A stretch of 64,000 nt of DNA from Brachycybe producta. Taxonomy: Eukaryota > Arthropoda > Diplopoda > Playtdesmida > Andrognathidae. Shown one piece after another: positions 15,001-26,388 of the stretch. The notes beneath the pieces were generated by a model. The model saw only the letters and a list, made by a program, of their open reading frames with translations. It had not been told where the DNA came from and did no database searches. Where the stretch lies: assembly GCA_036925085.1 (NCBI GenBank), contig JAUPFP010000084.1, positions 1 through 64,000 of the forward strand, in the 5' to 3' direction. How positions within the stretch are numbered: the stretch's first letter is position 1; each line of letters starts with the position of its first letter. The translations under genes and the position numbers were made by a program.

Positions 15001-16509
15001 GCTTGCTCATGAACCTGTAACTTTGAAAATTCATAGCAAGTGAACCAGACGAGCGGGAATGGAAATTTTGGATTTGATGCATTCCCAGAAAAGTCTGGAA
15101 TGCAGAGATGTCTTCATTTCCAGTGTGCAATGCACGCTTCAAAAGTTACACCAGTTCAATTTGGGCGTCATTGAAGTGACTATGCTTGCTCATGAACCTG
15201 TAACTTTGAAAATTCATAGCAAGTGAACCAGACGAGCGGGAATGGAAATTTTGGATTTGATGCATTCCCAGATAAGTCTGGAATGCAGAGATGTCTTCAT
15301 TTCCAGTGTGCAATGCACGCTTCAAAAGTTACACCAGTTCAAAGTGGGCGTCATTGAAGTGACTATGCTTACTCATGAACCTGTAACTTTGAAAATTCAT
15401 AGCAAGTGAACCAGACGAGCGGGAATCGAAATTTTGGATTTGATGCATTCCTAGAAAAGTCTGGAATGCAGAGATGTCTTCATTTCCAGTGTGCAATGCA
15501 CGCTTCAAAAGTTACACCAGTTCAATTTGGGCGTCATTGAAGTGACTATGCTTGCTCATGAACCTGTAACTTTGAAAATTCATAGCAAGTGAACCAGACG
15601 AGCGGGAATGGAAATTTTGGATTTGATGCATTCCCAGAAAAGTCTGGAATGCAGAGATGTCTTCATTTCCAGTGTGCAATGCACGCTTCAAAAGTTACAC
15701 CAGTTCAAAGTGGGCGTCATTGAAGTGACTATGCTTACTCATGAACCTGTAACTTTGAAAATTCATAGCAAGTGAACCAGACGAGCGGGAATCGAAATTT
15801 TGGATTTGATGCATTCCTAGAAAAGTCTGGAATGCAGAGATGTCTTCATTTCCAGTGTGCAATGCACGCTTCAAAAGTTACACCAGTTCAAAGTGGGCGT
15901 CATTGAAGTGACTATGCTTGCTCATGAACCTGTAACTTTGAAAATTCATAGCAAGTGAACCAGACGAGCGGGAATGGAAATTTTGGATTTGATGCATTCC
16001 TAGAAAAGTCTGGAATGCAGAGATGTCTTCATTTCCAGTGTGCAATGCACGCTTCAAAAGTTACACCAGTTCAAAGTGGGCGTCATTGAAGTGACTATGC
16101 TTACTCATGAACCTGTAACTTTGAAAATTCATAGCAAGTGAACCAGACGAGCGGGAATCGAAATTTTGGATTTGATGCATTCCTAGAAAAGTCTGGAATG
16201 CAGAGATGTCTTCATTTCCAGTGTGCAATGCACGCTTCAAAAGTTACACCAGTTCAAAGTGGGCGTCATTGAAGTGACTATGCTTGCTCATGAACCTGTA
16301 ACTTTGAAAATTCATAGCAAGTGAACCAGACGAGCGGGAATGGAAATTTTGGATTTGATGCATTCCCAGAAAAGTCTGGAATGCAGAGATGTCTTCATTT
16401 CCAGTGTGCAATGCACGCTTCAAAAGTTACACCAGTTCAATTTGGGCGTCATTGAAGTGACTATGCTTGCTCATGAACCTGTAACTTTGAAAATTCATAG
16501 CAAGTGAAC
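1..16509. repeat. 183-bp tandem satellite array (90 monomers plus 40 bp)
   Basis: Counting from CTCATGAACCTG, monomers begin at 1, 184, 367, 549, 732 and then every 183 bp to 16470. The only length change is one missing A in monomer 3 (367-548, CTTCAAAGTT instead of CTTCAAAAGTT). The array enters from the left window edge and ends in a 40-bp partial monomer. By eye the monomer is more GC-rich than the flank. It contains a short dyad, TGCATTCC...GGAATGCA, and a palindrome GTGCAATGCAC. Variation is limited to a few sites: GGGAAT(G/C)G, CATTCC(C/T)AG, AGA(A/T)AAG, CAA(TT/AG)TGGG, CTT(G/A)CTC. 183 is a multiple of 3, but every frame carries stops, so it is non-coding. Centromeric, pericentromeric or interstitial heterochromatin is a reasonable inference from the architecture; nothing in the sequence proves which. 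Confidence 0.99.
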
Positions 16510-17089
<580 letters not shown>

Positions 17090-17384
17090 TAATGAATGAC
17101 AAATTAGTTTTGTTAAAAACAAAAAGCCTCTAAAAATGATTCAGTTTTTATTATACTTTTATGTTCGTAATTTGAATATATCTATAATATACAAGGTGTC
17201 TCAAAAATTATACCAATATACATGTACAAGAAACTCAATTTAAATACTTTGTCTTACAACAATGGACTTATGTAAGAAATTGTATTTTGAAAAGCATTTT
17301 CCTATTAAGTTTGAAAAAAAAATTAAAACTAATTAAGCAAATTTCTTAAAGGAAGAATATTACGGGAAAAAAATGCATATTGTT

Positions 17385-17737
17385 AACAAAACTAAAATGG
17401 TAAAAGATTATACTAAACGTTTTTTCATCGCAAAGTCTTTAAAAAAAACCTAAATTTCTAACTGTTACATTGATGTAGCAGTTAGAAATTTAGGTTTTTC
17501 CATTGACATTTTGTGAAAAATAGTTTATTTTGAAAGATAACATCATTGAAAAAACTTAGCATTATCGCCAACTATTCTACTTCCTGAAACACTTGAATTT
17601 TTTCCTTTATGTTTCTCCTGAAAAAAGTTCACTTGAAAAATATAAATTTTCTTAAAACCGCAAGGTAAGAGAGAGACCTCATATAGAACGTAATAGCAAC
17701 CGTGAAAGAAAACAAAATAAATATCTATTCAGGCACC
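17385..17737 (-). mobile_element. Family B foldback element, 5'-truncated copy
   Basis: The right part matches the family B end: AATATCTATTCAGGCACC followed by TTAA, preceded by family words such as TTTCTCCTGAAAAA, AGTTTATTTTGAAAGATA and CCAACTATTCTA. The opposite terminal arm is not recognisable. The copy contains a near-perfect hairpin, annotated separately. Confidence 0.6.
17444..17499. other. Near-perfect 56-nt hairpin
   Basis: Left arm 17444-17464 (AAAAACCTAAATTTCTAACT...) is the perfect reverse complement of 17479-17499. The stem continues inward through a G.U-type pair to ACAT/ATGT with only a few loop bases. It sits inside a family B copy, so it is more likely the centre of a foldback element than a stand-alone RNA gene, although the shape resembles a short precursor-type hairpin. 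Confidence 0.8.
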
Positions 17738-18369
17738 TTAAGTCGTTTCCACCGTAGAACAATTCCTGCATTTACATACTTAGTATTCATTTCTGTTTGC
17801 AGTCTCTGAACACAGTATCATTGTGTCTATTGGTAATTCGGCCCTGTTTCCACATTACTTTTAATACGTTGCAGCGTTATGTGGCCTATGTATTTTGTAT
17901 GGCCATTTTTCTCCACGAAAATGTTCATAAGACATACATTTTCCATTATAATTTCAAACAGACCGCCCTACTCACCCCCTCCTCGTAATATAAACGTTTT
18001 ACACATACAACCAAAATTCATATTGAACATGTTGTTGTTGTACCCTTCTTCAATGTATACACCCCCCCCCTCCTGCACACAGGGTAATTGTATGTTTAGC
18101 TATCTGCAAAAACACCACTTTGACATTGACATAACGATTTTTGTTGCCAACAAGAACATGTTTATGATAGCCGCGTACAGACAAAATGATTAATAGCAAC
18201 TTAATATGTTCTATTCTAGTCTCCATTGAGGGGAAGAAGACCCAAGACACTATTGAAATTATTACATATAAGGAGATAATAATAATCCTTTTTTTTTGCA
18301 ATGTAATCTTCAATGTAGACATCAGCAATATTAAAATAATATTTTTAATTTAAAGTGGTTTTAGAAGTG

Positions 18370-18662
18370 TAAACACGCCTCAGAACTCAAGGAGCAGAAT
18401 ATGGAGAAACTCAAATTTGTTTTAGAAATCTAGAAGGGTAGCTCCCAATCATTTATAACCTGTATTTTCATGGTTGATATATTTTAAAATACGCTTTTTG
18501 TGTGAATTTGAAAATGATCCAACTTCATTTTTGTCTATAAAAAAGTTTACTTTGAAAGATAAATACGAAAATAACTATTAAGCGATTGAGCTACTCTTCC
18601 AGTTTCTAAACCATTTTATTGTTTTTCTTAATTTACTTCTGAAAGTCAATCAAGAAGGACCA
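18370..18662. mobile_element. Family A foldback element, nearly full length
   Basis: Left arm: TTTTAGAAATCTAGAAGGGT, AGCTC, ATTTTCATGGTTGATAT. Right arm: ACTTTGAAAGATAA, GCGATTGAGCTACTCTTCCA, GTTTCTAAACCA. The arms are reverse complements with mismatches and are separated by a short centre (TTTGTCTATAAAA). An outer flank with AGCAGAATATGGAGAAA and CTTCTGAAAGTC is also mirrored. No ORF of element size is present, so the copy is non-autonomous. Confidence 0.75.
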
Positions 18663-18689
18663 ATTAGAATACAAATCTGAATGTTCTGC

Positions 18690-18925
18690 TTTCCAGAAGT
18701 AACATAAAAAAATGAAATTGAAAGTGTTTTAAAAACTAGAACGGTAAGTAAATCACGTAATAGTATTTTCATGTTTCAAAATAAACTTTTTATTGAAAAA
18801 AACCCACCTGCTTAAATCGTGTCGTTTTCAAACTGCCATAAGAAGCTTATTTTAAAAGATAACAACATGAAAAGAACCATTTGAGTGGAATGACCTACTC
18901 TTCTAGTTTCTAAAACACTTTTTAT
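18690..18925. mobile_element. Family A foldback element, second copy
   Basis: Starts at the outer word CTGCTTTCCAGAAGTAACAT, then GTGTTTTAAAAACTAGAACG, a centre with GTTTTCAAACTGCCATAAGA, and a right arm ending CTACTCTTCTAGTTTCTAAA. It lies only about 30 bp from the previous copy, giving a tandem pair. Confidence 0.75.
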
Positions 18926-19511
18926 TAAAAAAAAAGCTCATACTCCAAAAATGAAAATATTTGAAAATTAAAAACCTCTTCCAAAAACACAAATCGAAAC
19001 CCTCCCACCAACACCCAAAAAAATGACACTTCTGAAAACAATTACTAGAGGTCGCTAATATCACAGATCTTGTACAAAATTCAATATTTTTCTTTCTTTG
19101 TGTAGAATGTAGAGAGAGATAGTTCTATTTTCACTCTCAGTTTTACATGCATTTGTATGGGTAGTGGTAGTAGAAGTGGTTGGTGGTGGTGGTGGTGGAT
19201 GTCCTTCTAGACTGCATCACTTCGTTTTATGTGTGTCTGTTGGGTATAAATAATATATGCATTTACAACAATTGTTAAAAAAAAGAGTTCCAATCAGTGG
19301 AGTCCAAACACTTGTGACACACATGTATTTTTTAAGAAAGGAATAAAAAAAGGTCCTAAGATAAATTTTGTAACATCTTCTAAAATTATATTGGTCAATA
19401 GGAACTGTGTATGTCCCTGTGTCGTGGTCTCCCACCTCTACCACGTCCTCCTCCTCCATGGGATGAACAACTGGACTAGTCAGGCTGTGACAACTCCTGC
19501 TGGATACCGAG

Positions 19512-19534
19512 GACTCGGGTTCAGCACCCGAGTC
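19512..19534. other. Small GC-rich hairpin
   Basis: GACTCGGG, loop TTCAGCA, CCCGAGTC forms a perfect 8-bp stem in otherwise AT-rich DNA. No poly-T exit or other gene context was seen. Function unknown; it may be chance. Confidence 0.4.
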
Positions 19535-19626
19535 GGACCCACAGGTGATAGTGAGAACACATATTTATATTATTAATTATTAATTATCTTATCCGATCAT
19601 TAAGGATTGAAACACACAGACCACTT

Positions 19627-19759
19627 TTTGGACCACTTTTCGACTGCAGAAAAAAGGTGGTTGGGCTGTAGTTGTAATGTGGTTGAATTGGAAAGAGTCA
19701 TGGTGGTCGCTGTGATGGCGACAACTCGACTTCATTTTGCAGTCGAAAAGTGGTCCAAA
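19627..19759. mobile_element. 133-bp element with perfect 22-bp terminal inverted repeats
   Basis: 19627-19648 (starts TTTGGACCACTTTTCGAC, ends TGCA) is the exact reverse complement of 19738-19759. The centre of about 89 bp is GC-richer and contains AGAAAAAAGGTGG and GTCATGGTGGTCGC. A partial extra copy of the terminal word (GACCACTTTTTGG) sits just outside the left end. This is the architecture of a very short MITE. No clear target-site duplication is visible. Confidence 0.75.
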
Positions 19760-19879
19760 TGACTCTCATTTTGAAGTTGAAGTTCCAAAGTTTAAGGTTG
19801 GATTAAGAAATTGAGAAATAAAAAAGCAATTAGATAAACCTATTTTAGTTACCATCCTATATTTGGAAAAGTATAAAAA

Positions 19880-20060
19880 AATGAGTGTTTTAGAAACTAG
19901 AAGAGCAACTGAATCACTTAAAAGTAGTTTCATGTTGATATCTTTTAAAATAAACTCTTTGCAGATAAAAAATTAAGACAAATAATTTCTGCTTAAAATT
20001 GGGCTACCCTTCTAGTTTTTTAAAATCATTTTCAAGTATCTTACGAGTTTTTTTTTTTCC
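19880..20060. mobile_element. Family A foldback element, diverged
   Basis: Left arm: GTGTTTTAGAAACTAGAAGA, then CAACTGAATCACTTAAAAGT and TTTCATGTTGATATCTTTTA. Right arm: GGGCTACCCTTCTAGTTTTT. The right half is shorter than in better copies. Confidence 0.7.
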
Positions 20061-20062
20061 TG

Positions 20063-20290
20063 AAAGACAAAATAACCAGAGTTTTAGAAACTAGACGAAT
20101 TAAGAGTAATTAAATAATAATTATTTTCATGTTAGTTCATTTCAAAGTTAGTTGTTCATTTTCAAACTGCCGTAAAAAGTTTATTTTAAAAGATAGCAAC
20201 ATGAAATTACCCTTAAGTAATTGAGCTACCCTTCTAGTTCCTAAAACACTTTCCAGTTTTTATTAATTTTGATTCTGAAAGACTGAATAA
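20063..20290. mobile_element. Family A foldback element, nearly full length
   Basis: Outer word CTGAAAGACAAAATAACCAG, left arm TTTTAGAAACTAGACGAATT, centre TTTTCAAACTGCCGTAAAAA, right arm CCCTTAAGTAATTGAGCTAC and CCTTCTAGTTCCTAAAACAC, then the outer word CTGAAAGACTGAATAACCAG. The outermost words are inverted-repeat partners in other copies, but here both appear in the same orientation, suggesting overlap with the preceding copy. Confidence 0.7.
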
Positions 20291-21169
20291 CCAGAGTTCA
20301 AAGGGACGCCGCTACATTGAGTACTTCAAAAGAAAATATTGCACTTATATTTCAAGCATTTGCTGTTGAAATGAACAAAAATCAATCAATCAATCAACTA
20401 TCAATCAAATCAACCATGAAATTGTTCAGTGATAATGATGATCACTCAACTGAATGACATTTGGGAAAAGAAAAAGTCTTCACAGTTGACTTCATTGTTA
20501 GTTGATCATCTTTAAGTAATTTCATTTTCGGGGTACATTCTTTTTAGGGTTCATTTTATTTTCACCAAAAGTTAACAAAGTTCGAAAAAAAATGGTTTGG
20601 CTTCAGAAACCAAACACACTGAGTTCGGCTTAAGTTGAGGCTGCAGTGGTGGCAGCAATAAACGAACAGACACATTTATGGTTAGGCCTAAAAGTGATTT
20701 TCAGGAGGAGGAATGCAGACTAGAAGTGTTAAAGGATCATTCATGATCTGGTAACTTAGTAAATTATCCTTCTAGTTATTTTGCATATCTATTTACTGCG
20801 CGCCTGAGCAACAAAGCGCCCTAAGCAACCCTTAGAATAATCATTCTATTTATTTTGCGCCCTTATTTTTGCGCCTCTGAGCTTTGCACCCTAGACTGGG
20901 TGCCTCGAGGCATTCCACCTTGCCTTAGTTACGGCAATGTAAATGTTGCATCGCAGCTTGAATTCGTCCATTTTGGTTTTATCGAGCTTTAAATAATTTC
21001 AAAAAAGTTAAATTTGTACTTTCAAATTGCCATAAAATGTTTATTTTAAAAGATTGCATCCTCAAAAGTTCTACTTTTTCTGAACTTTCAAGGTTTTTTT
21101 TCCTGGATATGGAAATGGATAATTTTCAAATGTTGGTTATTCTGTGTTTCTGATGTTAACAACTAAGTA
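20291..21169. other. Non-coding AT-rich stretch
   Basis: No exon signal was seen. It holds a short (ATCA)n-like run (AATCAATCAATCAATC, about 20382-20410) and a GC-richer patch near 20800-20930 with repeated GCGCC words (TGCGCGCCTGAG, TTTTGCGCCTCTG). Confidence 0.5.
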
Positions 21170-21330
21170 GGAATTTGAAGTGTGTTAGAAACTAGAAGAA
21201 TAAAAAGGAGTCGCTTGAAATTTCTTAAACGATATTTTTGAAAATAATCTACTTAATGACACTTTACGTTTTGAGTTTACACTATTTTCAAACTGTCATA
21301 AAACTAGAAGGGTAACTCAATTACTGGATG
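21170..21330. mobile_element. Family A fragment
   Basis: GTGTGTTAGAAACTAGAAGA at the left and CATAAAACTAGAAGGGTAAC at the right. The two end words are in the same orientation, so this is a rearranged or partly deleted copy. Confidence 0.5.
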
Positions 21331-21432
21331 TTCCGGGAAATGTTCACCGAGACGTCCAAAGTACAAATAGGCCCGAACCCCAACAACCTTTGATGTGACG
21401 GGCAAAATTGACAATTGGTGTGGATCGGGGCC

Positions 21433-21517
21433 GAACAGAACAAAGAACAAATTTCAGTTCGTTACGAATAAATGTTCGGAGAACTGTCCGAACAGTGTTC
21501 GGTTCGTTGTTCTGTTC
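21433..21517. repeat. Short inverted repeat built from GAACA words
   Basis: GAACAGAACAAAGAAC at 21433-21448 pairs with GTTCGTTGTTCTGTTC at 21502-21517 with one mismatch. The loop holds further GTTCGG / CCGAAC words. GC content rises locally. Small foldback of unknown origin. Confidence 0.6.
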
Positions 21518-21884
21518 TAGTCTTATACCCAGCTTTATAATTAGCTGCATAAGACCTAAATTTACACAACCCTTCAATTTTTTTTTTTTAAAAATGAACA
21601 AATTTTTCATCACAAATAGCGAAAAATACAATCTTTTTGTTGCACATTTTGTGTCATATTTTAAAGCAAAAAACAGCATCGATCGCTTATTTAAAGCAAT
21701 TAATTTTACAACTCCGCAACATTTTTTTTTCTACTCGAAAATCGATTTCGGTTTTTTAATAATAAAAACGGCTCACACAAAAAAAGCTTTAAATGCAACC
21801 AGAGAAATTTCAATTTAACACATCTCTCTTGATGAGATTTCTAATGAGAATTTAGAAACAATTTTCATAAAAAAAATCAAGATT

Positions 21885-22030
21885 TATTAAAGACTAGAAG
21901 GATAAAATCATATAATAAATATATTTGCTCGACAATTTTCTGTATTTAAAAACTAAAGAAAAAGCTATTATTATCCTAACATAGGCGATAAAAATAAAAG
22001 AACCACCTTCTAGTCTTTTACAGCATAGTT
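21885..22030. mobile_element. Family A-like fragment with both outer words
   Basis: AAAGACTAGAAGGATAAAAT on the left and CCACCTTCTAGTCTTTTACA on the right are inverted partners about 120 bp apart. The interior matches family A only weakly. Confidence 0.45.
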
Positions 22031-22254
22031 TAGCCAATAAATTTAGAATTAAACTTTTTATAAAATGTTTCTTTACAAAAAAAAAAAAAACAATTGTTTT
22101 TCACTTTTAAATTGCCTGAAAAAAAACCTTCTGAAAGCAGAATAACCCGAAAATTCCAAAATCTTCTTAAGGAGGTTTTTTTAAAGTGTGAACGGGGCCT
22201 CTTCAACTCTGATTATTATTCTGTATATCATTAGGTGCAATAAGAAGATACATT

Positions 22255-22599
22255 AGAAAACGTTTTAGACACTAGAAGGGTAGTTTTATTTCAGATTGAA
22301 ATTGACCCAACTTTAAGCAGCTCACTTTTTTTAAAAATTTTGTCTATAAGATGCTTACTTTGAAAGATATCAATCTTGAAAATACATTTAGCATTTTTTT
22401 CACCAACTACTCCAGTTTCTAAATCACTTTTAAATTCTTTTCGTAATGTTTCTCCTGAAAAACGTACGTTTGAAAAACATAGCATTTTCTCAAAACCGGG
22501 GAGAGGGGGGCTGTAGAAACCTCCTATAGAACATGACAGCCACTGCAGTGGCGACATCAGCGAGAACGAAAACAAAAGAAATATCTATTCAGCCACCTT
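22255..22599 (-). mobile_element. Family B element, truncated on one side
   Basis: Begins with an A/B shared arm (GTTTTAGACACTAGAAGGGT) and ends with the B terminal block: CAGCCACTGCAGTGGCGACA, TCAGCGAGAACGAAAAC, ATATCTATTCAGCCACC. The expected opposite GGTGGCTGAATAG arm is missing. The base run after the terminus is TTAT, not TTAA. Confidence 0.65.
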
Positions 22600-22609
22600 A
22601 TACAATTTC

Positions 22610-23160
22610 GTGCCAGTTGTTCCCAATTTCTGATACTTCACCAATTAGTGCAACTTGAATAGATGACCCTCCAGCGTAAAGAAAATATTTAAAATTGTGT
22701 AAAAATATTTGGTGAGAAAAAGAATGCAATTTTTGCAATAAAAACACTTGGGAAGAAAAAAAATGTATCTAAGTATGCATGCAGTGATTACCTCCTGTTA
22801 AGGGGAAACAACAATAAACAGTTCCAGTCCAGGTTTTTTTTTATTTCAGTGGTCAATTGCAATTCACCAAAAGAAAGAAACCTTACTCGAATTACATTTG
22901 TAAGGTCTCAAAAGTAGTAAAAAAAAAACAGACCTAAAAATACGTCTATCGTATATCAAAATATACGATTTTCTTTTCTTTTTGTCATTTTTTCTTTCTC
23001 TTTTTTCTTATTGCAAAAAATAAGAAATAAAATATAGGTATAAAAAAAACAAATAGATATTTTTTGCGGAACGTCGTTTTCAATTCCATTGGATTTTAAT
23101 ATTATTATTTTTTTCCGAAATGGTTGGACACGTTTCTCATCTACAGTTAATATTTAAAGT
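22610..23160. other. Non-coding AT-rich stretch
   Basis: Homopolymeric A and T tracts and no splice-bounded open frame of note. Nothing recognisable. Confidence 0.5.
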
Positions 23161-23600
23161 GTTTGTACGGCGCGTGTCATTGTACGTGTGCATTGCTTTT
23201 TTGAGTGAAATTGGGATTTTGAGTACATTTTTTAAGTATTAACACAGTATTTGTGTGATATTGAGGGTTTGTATGCAATTATGTGTATTTTTGAGTGAAT
23301 GTGTGATTGTGTGTGATATTGAGTGTATTTTTGAGGGAAAAAATTGTGTTTCTAAGGTGATTTAGTTGAGATTATATTTGTTTTTTGAGTGTCAGGATGT
23401 AATCTTTTTAAAAGAAACTTTGTTTTGAGTGTGGTTTACATTGTTTTTGAGTATATTCATGTGTATTTGAGTTGAGTGTGTGTCTGCTAAAGAGTGAGTG
23501 TGCCCTTTGAGTGAAATTTGTATTTTTGATTGTGTTTCAGGGTGTTGTTGGCTGTGCTTTTTGAAGTAAAAATGTGTGCGTTGTGTTTGATGATAGAGAA
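23160..23600. repeat. Degenerate TTTTGAGTG / GTGTGATATTGAG repeat
   Basis: Over about 440 bp the words TTTTTGAGTG, GTGTGATATTGAG and GTATTTTTGAG recur many times at irregular spacing on a strongly purine/T-biased plus strand with almost no C. It reads as a decayed minisatellite; open frames through its reverse complement are by-products of the bias. Confidence 0.6.
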
Positions 23601-23685
23601 ATGAGGACACCATGTTCTCTCTCAATGTGATGTTTCTAAATTTAGAAACTTTTATATCATGTGTGTATATATGTGACTGGTCTTT

Positions 23686-23735
23686 TACTCTCTCTCTCTC
23701 TTTCACTCACTACCTATCTCTCTCTCTCTCTCTCA
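23686..23735. repeat. (CT)n microsatellite, interrupted
   Basis: Two CT runs separated by TTTCACTCACTACCTAT. Confidence 0.9.
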
Positions 23736-24149
23736 AATTTGACGTCATGAAAATGCATTGCAGGTCGCTTATTTTTTCTCTATATGATGATGATGTTGTT
23801 GTTGTTGTTGTTCGTAGCCAATTGCAAACTAAACCTCCAAATTCCATCATCATTCAGTCAACTCAATGTACAGAGCAATATATACCTTTATCCAGGGAAC
23901 AGTTAAAACGACCAAAACCTACCCCTGGTAATAACATTCCTTTTTAAGCATAAAAAACATCATTTTAAATAACCCCCCCCCCCCAAAAAAAACATCATCA
24001 AAGATTCAGCGACCTCGATTTTTTTCATATACCTTTAGCCATAATTCCAAAGGGATATGTTTTATTTTAAAACATTTCATTATTATATCTTTAGAGACAA
24101 AGAGAACAACATAAAATAAATAAAAACTGCTAGGATTCACGGTGTCAAT

Positions 24150-24450
24150 TTTTTTTTGAACTTCAATGTGAACGCTCATAATCCGCTTCTAACTCTAAAC
24201 AACGAATTGAACAGTTTTTTGTGCAAGGTTAATTGAAGTTGAAGTTGAAAATCTTGCTTAGAGGGTTCAAAAGTTGGAGTTCGTCTGTCAAGTTTCCTTC
24301 TTGAACTTTAACGTTAACCCTCAGAATCAGGTTCCAATCAGGTGCCCATTAGTTTTTTTGTGGGGGGAAGGTCAATGTTGGAACCCTGGTTCATAGGGTC
24401 CAAAGTTGAACTACCCTCTTGAAGTTGGGCTTAAGTTAAATGAAACTAGA
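24150..24450. repeat. Family F dispersed repeat (GAACTTCAA-rich)
   Basis: Contains TTGAACTTCAATGTGAACGC, GGTTCCAATCAGG, TTGGAACCCTGGTTCATAGG and AAGTTGAAGTTGAA. The same vocabulary recurs near 53970-54110 and 63395-63610. The CTTGAACTT / AAGTTCAAG words make it internally inverted. Confidence 0.55.
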
Positions 24451-25000
24451 GTTTACTTAGATTTGAGCCTCTAACTTATCATTGGTTAAAAAAACGCCTA
24501 ATTTTTTCCTTAGTCATTGACTATATTATTAAAACCAACATTTCAATTTGGAAAAAAAAATAACAATTACAAATAATGTCGTCTCATTTTTTTTTAACAA
24601 AACTAATTAAAATATGAGTAAAATGATAAATAAGACTTCAAAACGAAGAAGAAGGAAGAATTAAACGTGACGTCAATGGAAAATTAAAATAGCAAATTTT
24701 CTGCTTTGAAAAATCTCAATCAATAAATTAAAAACTGTTGTTAATTTAATAAAAAAATGCTTACTCTTAATGAGTAATTAGATTTAAAAAAGATTCATCA
24801 TTAAAAGTATTAAATGTAATCAAAAATCAGAATTGACAACATTAATTAATTTTTTTTAAATTAAAGAAAGGATTATTTTATCAAATTTCATAAAAAAAAA
24901 CTTAATTACTTGATGTAATGTATGTGTTGTTCTCTCATACATGTAAATAGATGCGTTCATTTTTATTCCGTCTTTCAAAAGAGCGAAATTAACAAAATTA
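24450..25000. other. Non-coding AT-rich stretch
   Basis: Long A and T tracts; nothing recognisable apart from the start of a family A outer word (GTCTTTCAAAAGAGCG) near 24970. Confidence 0.5.
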
Positions 25001-25075
25001 GAAAGTGTGTTTTACAAACTAGAAGGGTAACCTCAATCACTTGATATCTTTCAGTATAGCTTTTTATTTCAAAAT
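25000..25075 (+). mobile_element. Family A half-copy
   Basis: GTGTTTTACAAACTAGAAGG then GTAACCTCAATCACTTGATA and TCTTTCAGTATAGC. The mirror arm is missing. Confidence 0.6.
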
Positions 25076-26280
25076 TTAAATGAGACCTAACTGAACTCCA
25101 CAGTAAAAGCATAAGAGCTAAGAAATGTTTAAGAGCTAAGAGCTGTACATGGGTCGTATTCTAAATCATTTTAAGTCTAAACTTATTCACTTTTACATGA
25201 AATTTCATATGTTTAAGTTCATGAGTTAAGCACAACCTTTGACTTAGCAATCACTAAGAATTCGACCCTAAAGACTTATAATTTGAGTCACCCTTAATAA
25301 CAAGCGAGAATAAACCACTCCTTAAATGTTTTATTACCACTTTTAAAATTATAAAACAAAAAACCATTAAAAAGAAACTTAAAAAAGGCCATAAATACTA
25401 GAAAGAGAAAGAGAGACTTGAACTCTTATTACATCTTTTAGTGTTATCAAGTTGTGATTTATTTGAGCCCTAAAAACGCTAAAGTGTTACTGAATAAATG
25501 TATCTAGGGTTAAGGAGCAACAGTTCAGAACCTTAAAAAATGAACTTTCAAAAATCATATTTCATAGACTAGAAATGTTACAGTGGCCAACAATGTCCCC
25601 AAATTTATATTTTTTTGTGGATCCTTTTTTTTTTCTCTTTTCTTTTTATTGTTGTATGTTACTTTCAAAATTGAGTAGAATAAATGGGTTTCAAACATGG
25701 AATCGTGGATTATCTTGGTTCCTTTTTTATGACAAAAAAAGGAACAAGAAGATATGATATTAGAGAGACAGAATGAGAGAAATAAGATATAATAGGATGA
25801 ATTTCATATTATGACTCTATCCTATATTTGTCATTAGAAAAAAAAAAAAGAGGAAGAAGAAGAATGAAACTTCCTTACAAATTCCTTTTGATTTTGATTT
25901 ATCGACCTTTTTTTAAGGTTCTTCTCGTTATCAAATTTATTTATTATTTGGTTGGAAACATCCGAAATTAGTTTTTATCTTTTATTAATTTTGTTGCTTT
26001 TCAACTAACCACAATTTACTAAGAATAACAACTTCAAATGAATAATTTAGAAGAGAAAAAAAAAATTGAATTGATTTGACATTTACGAAACAAAGAAAAA
26101 AGTAGAAACTTCGTTTTCAAATATTTCAAAATAAAAATATAATAATAAAATAAATATACATGTAAATAAATAAAAATATTTGAAATTTGCATGGTTAATC
26201 ATACAAATCGTTTGTCGAAATTTGTGTTTCAATCAAGATATATAATACATGGAGGTAGCTCAACTTCATGGTTATATCAT
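25076..26280. other. Non-coding AT-rich stretch
   Basis: No exon or element recognised. A few copies of AAGAGCTAAG occur near 25110-25145. The open frame at 25575-25757 is low-complexity T-rich sequence without codon bias and is not called. Confidence 0.5.
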
Positions 26281-26388
26281 AAAGGTTATTTTAGAAACCT
26301 TTAAGTGATTGGAATTCCCCTTCTAGTTTCTAAAAACACTTTCAAAATTAATTTTAATTTTAACTTTGCTTCTGAAAAACAGAATTAA
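26280..26388 (-). mobile_element. Family A half-copy, reverse orientation
   Basis: CTTTAAGTGATTGGAATTCC, CCTTCTAGTTTCTAAAAACA and outer word CTTCTGAAAAACAGAATT. Confidence 0.6.

Noticed and set aside
1..16509. CRISPR-like array
   Set aside because: Monomers are contiguous and nearly identical throughout; there are no unique spacers, and the context is eukaryotic.
1..16509. CENP-B box in the monomer
   Set aside because: GAGCGGGAAT looked suggestive, but the required TTCG and A spacing upstream of CGGG is absent.
21344..21818. Overlapping frames on both strands
   Set aside because: They arise over a GAACA inverted repeat and T-rich DNA; no domain.
23392..23947. Overlapping frames on both strands
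   Set aside because: Explained by the degenerate TTTTGAGTG repeat and CT microsatellites.
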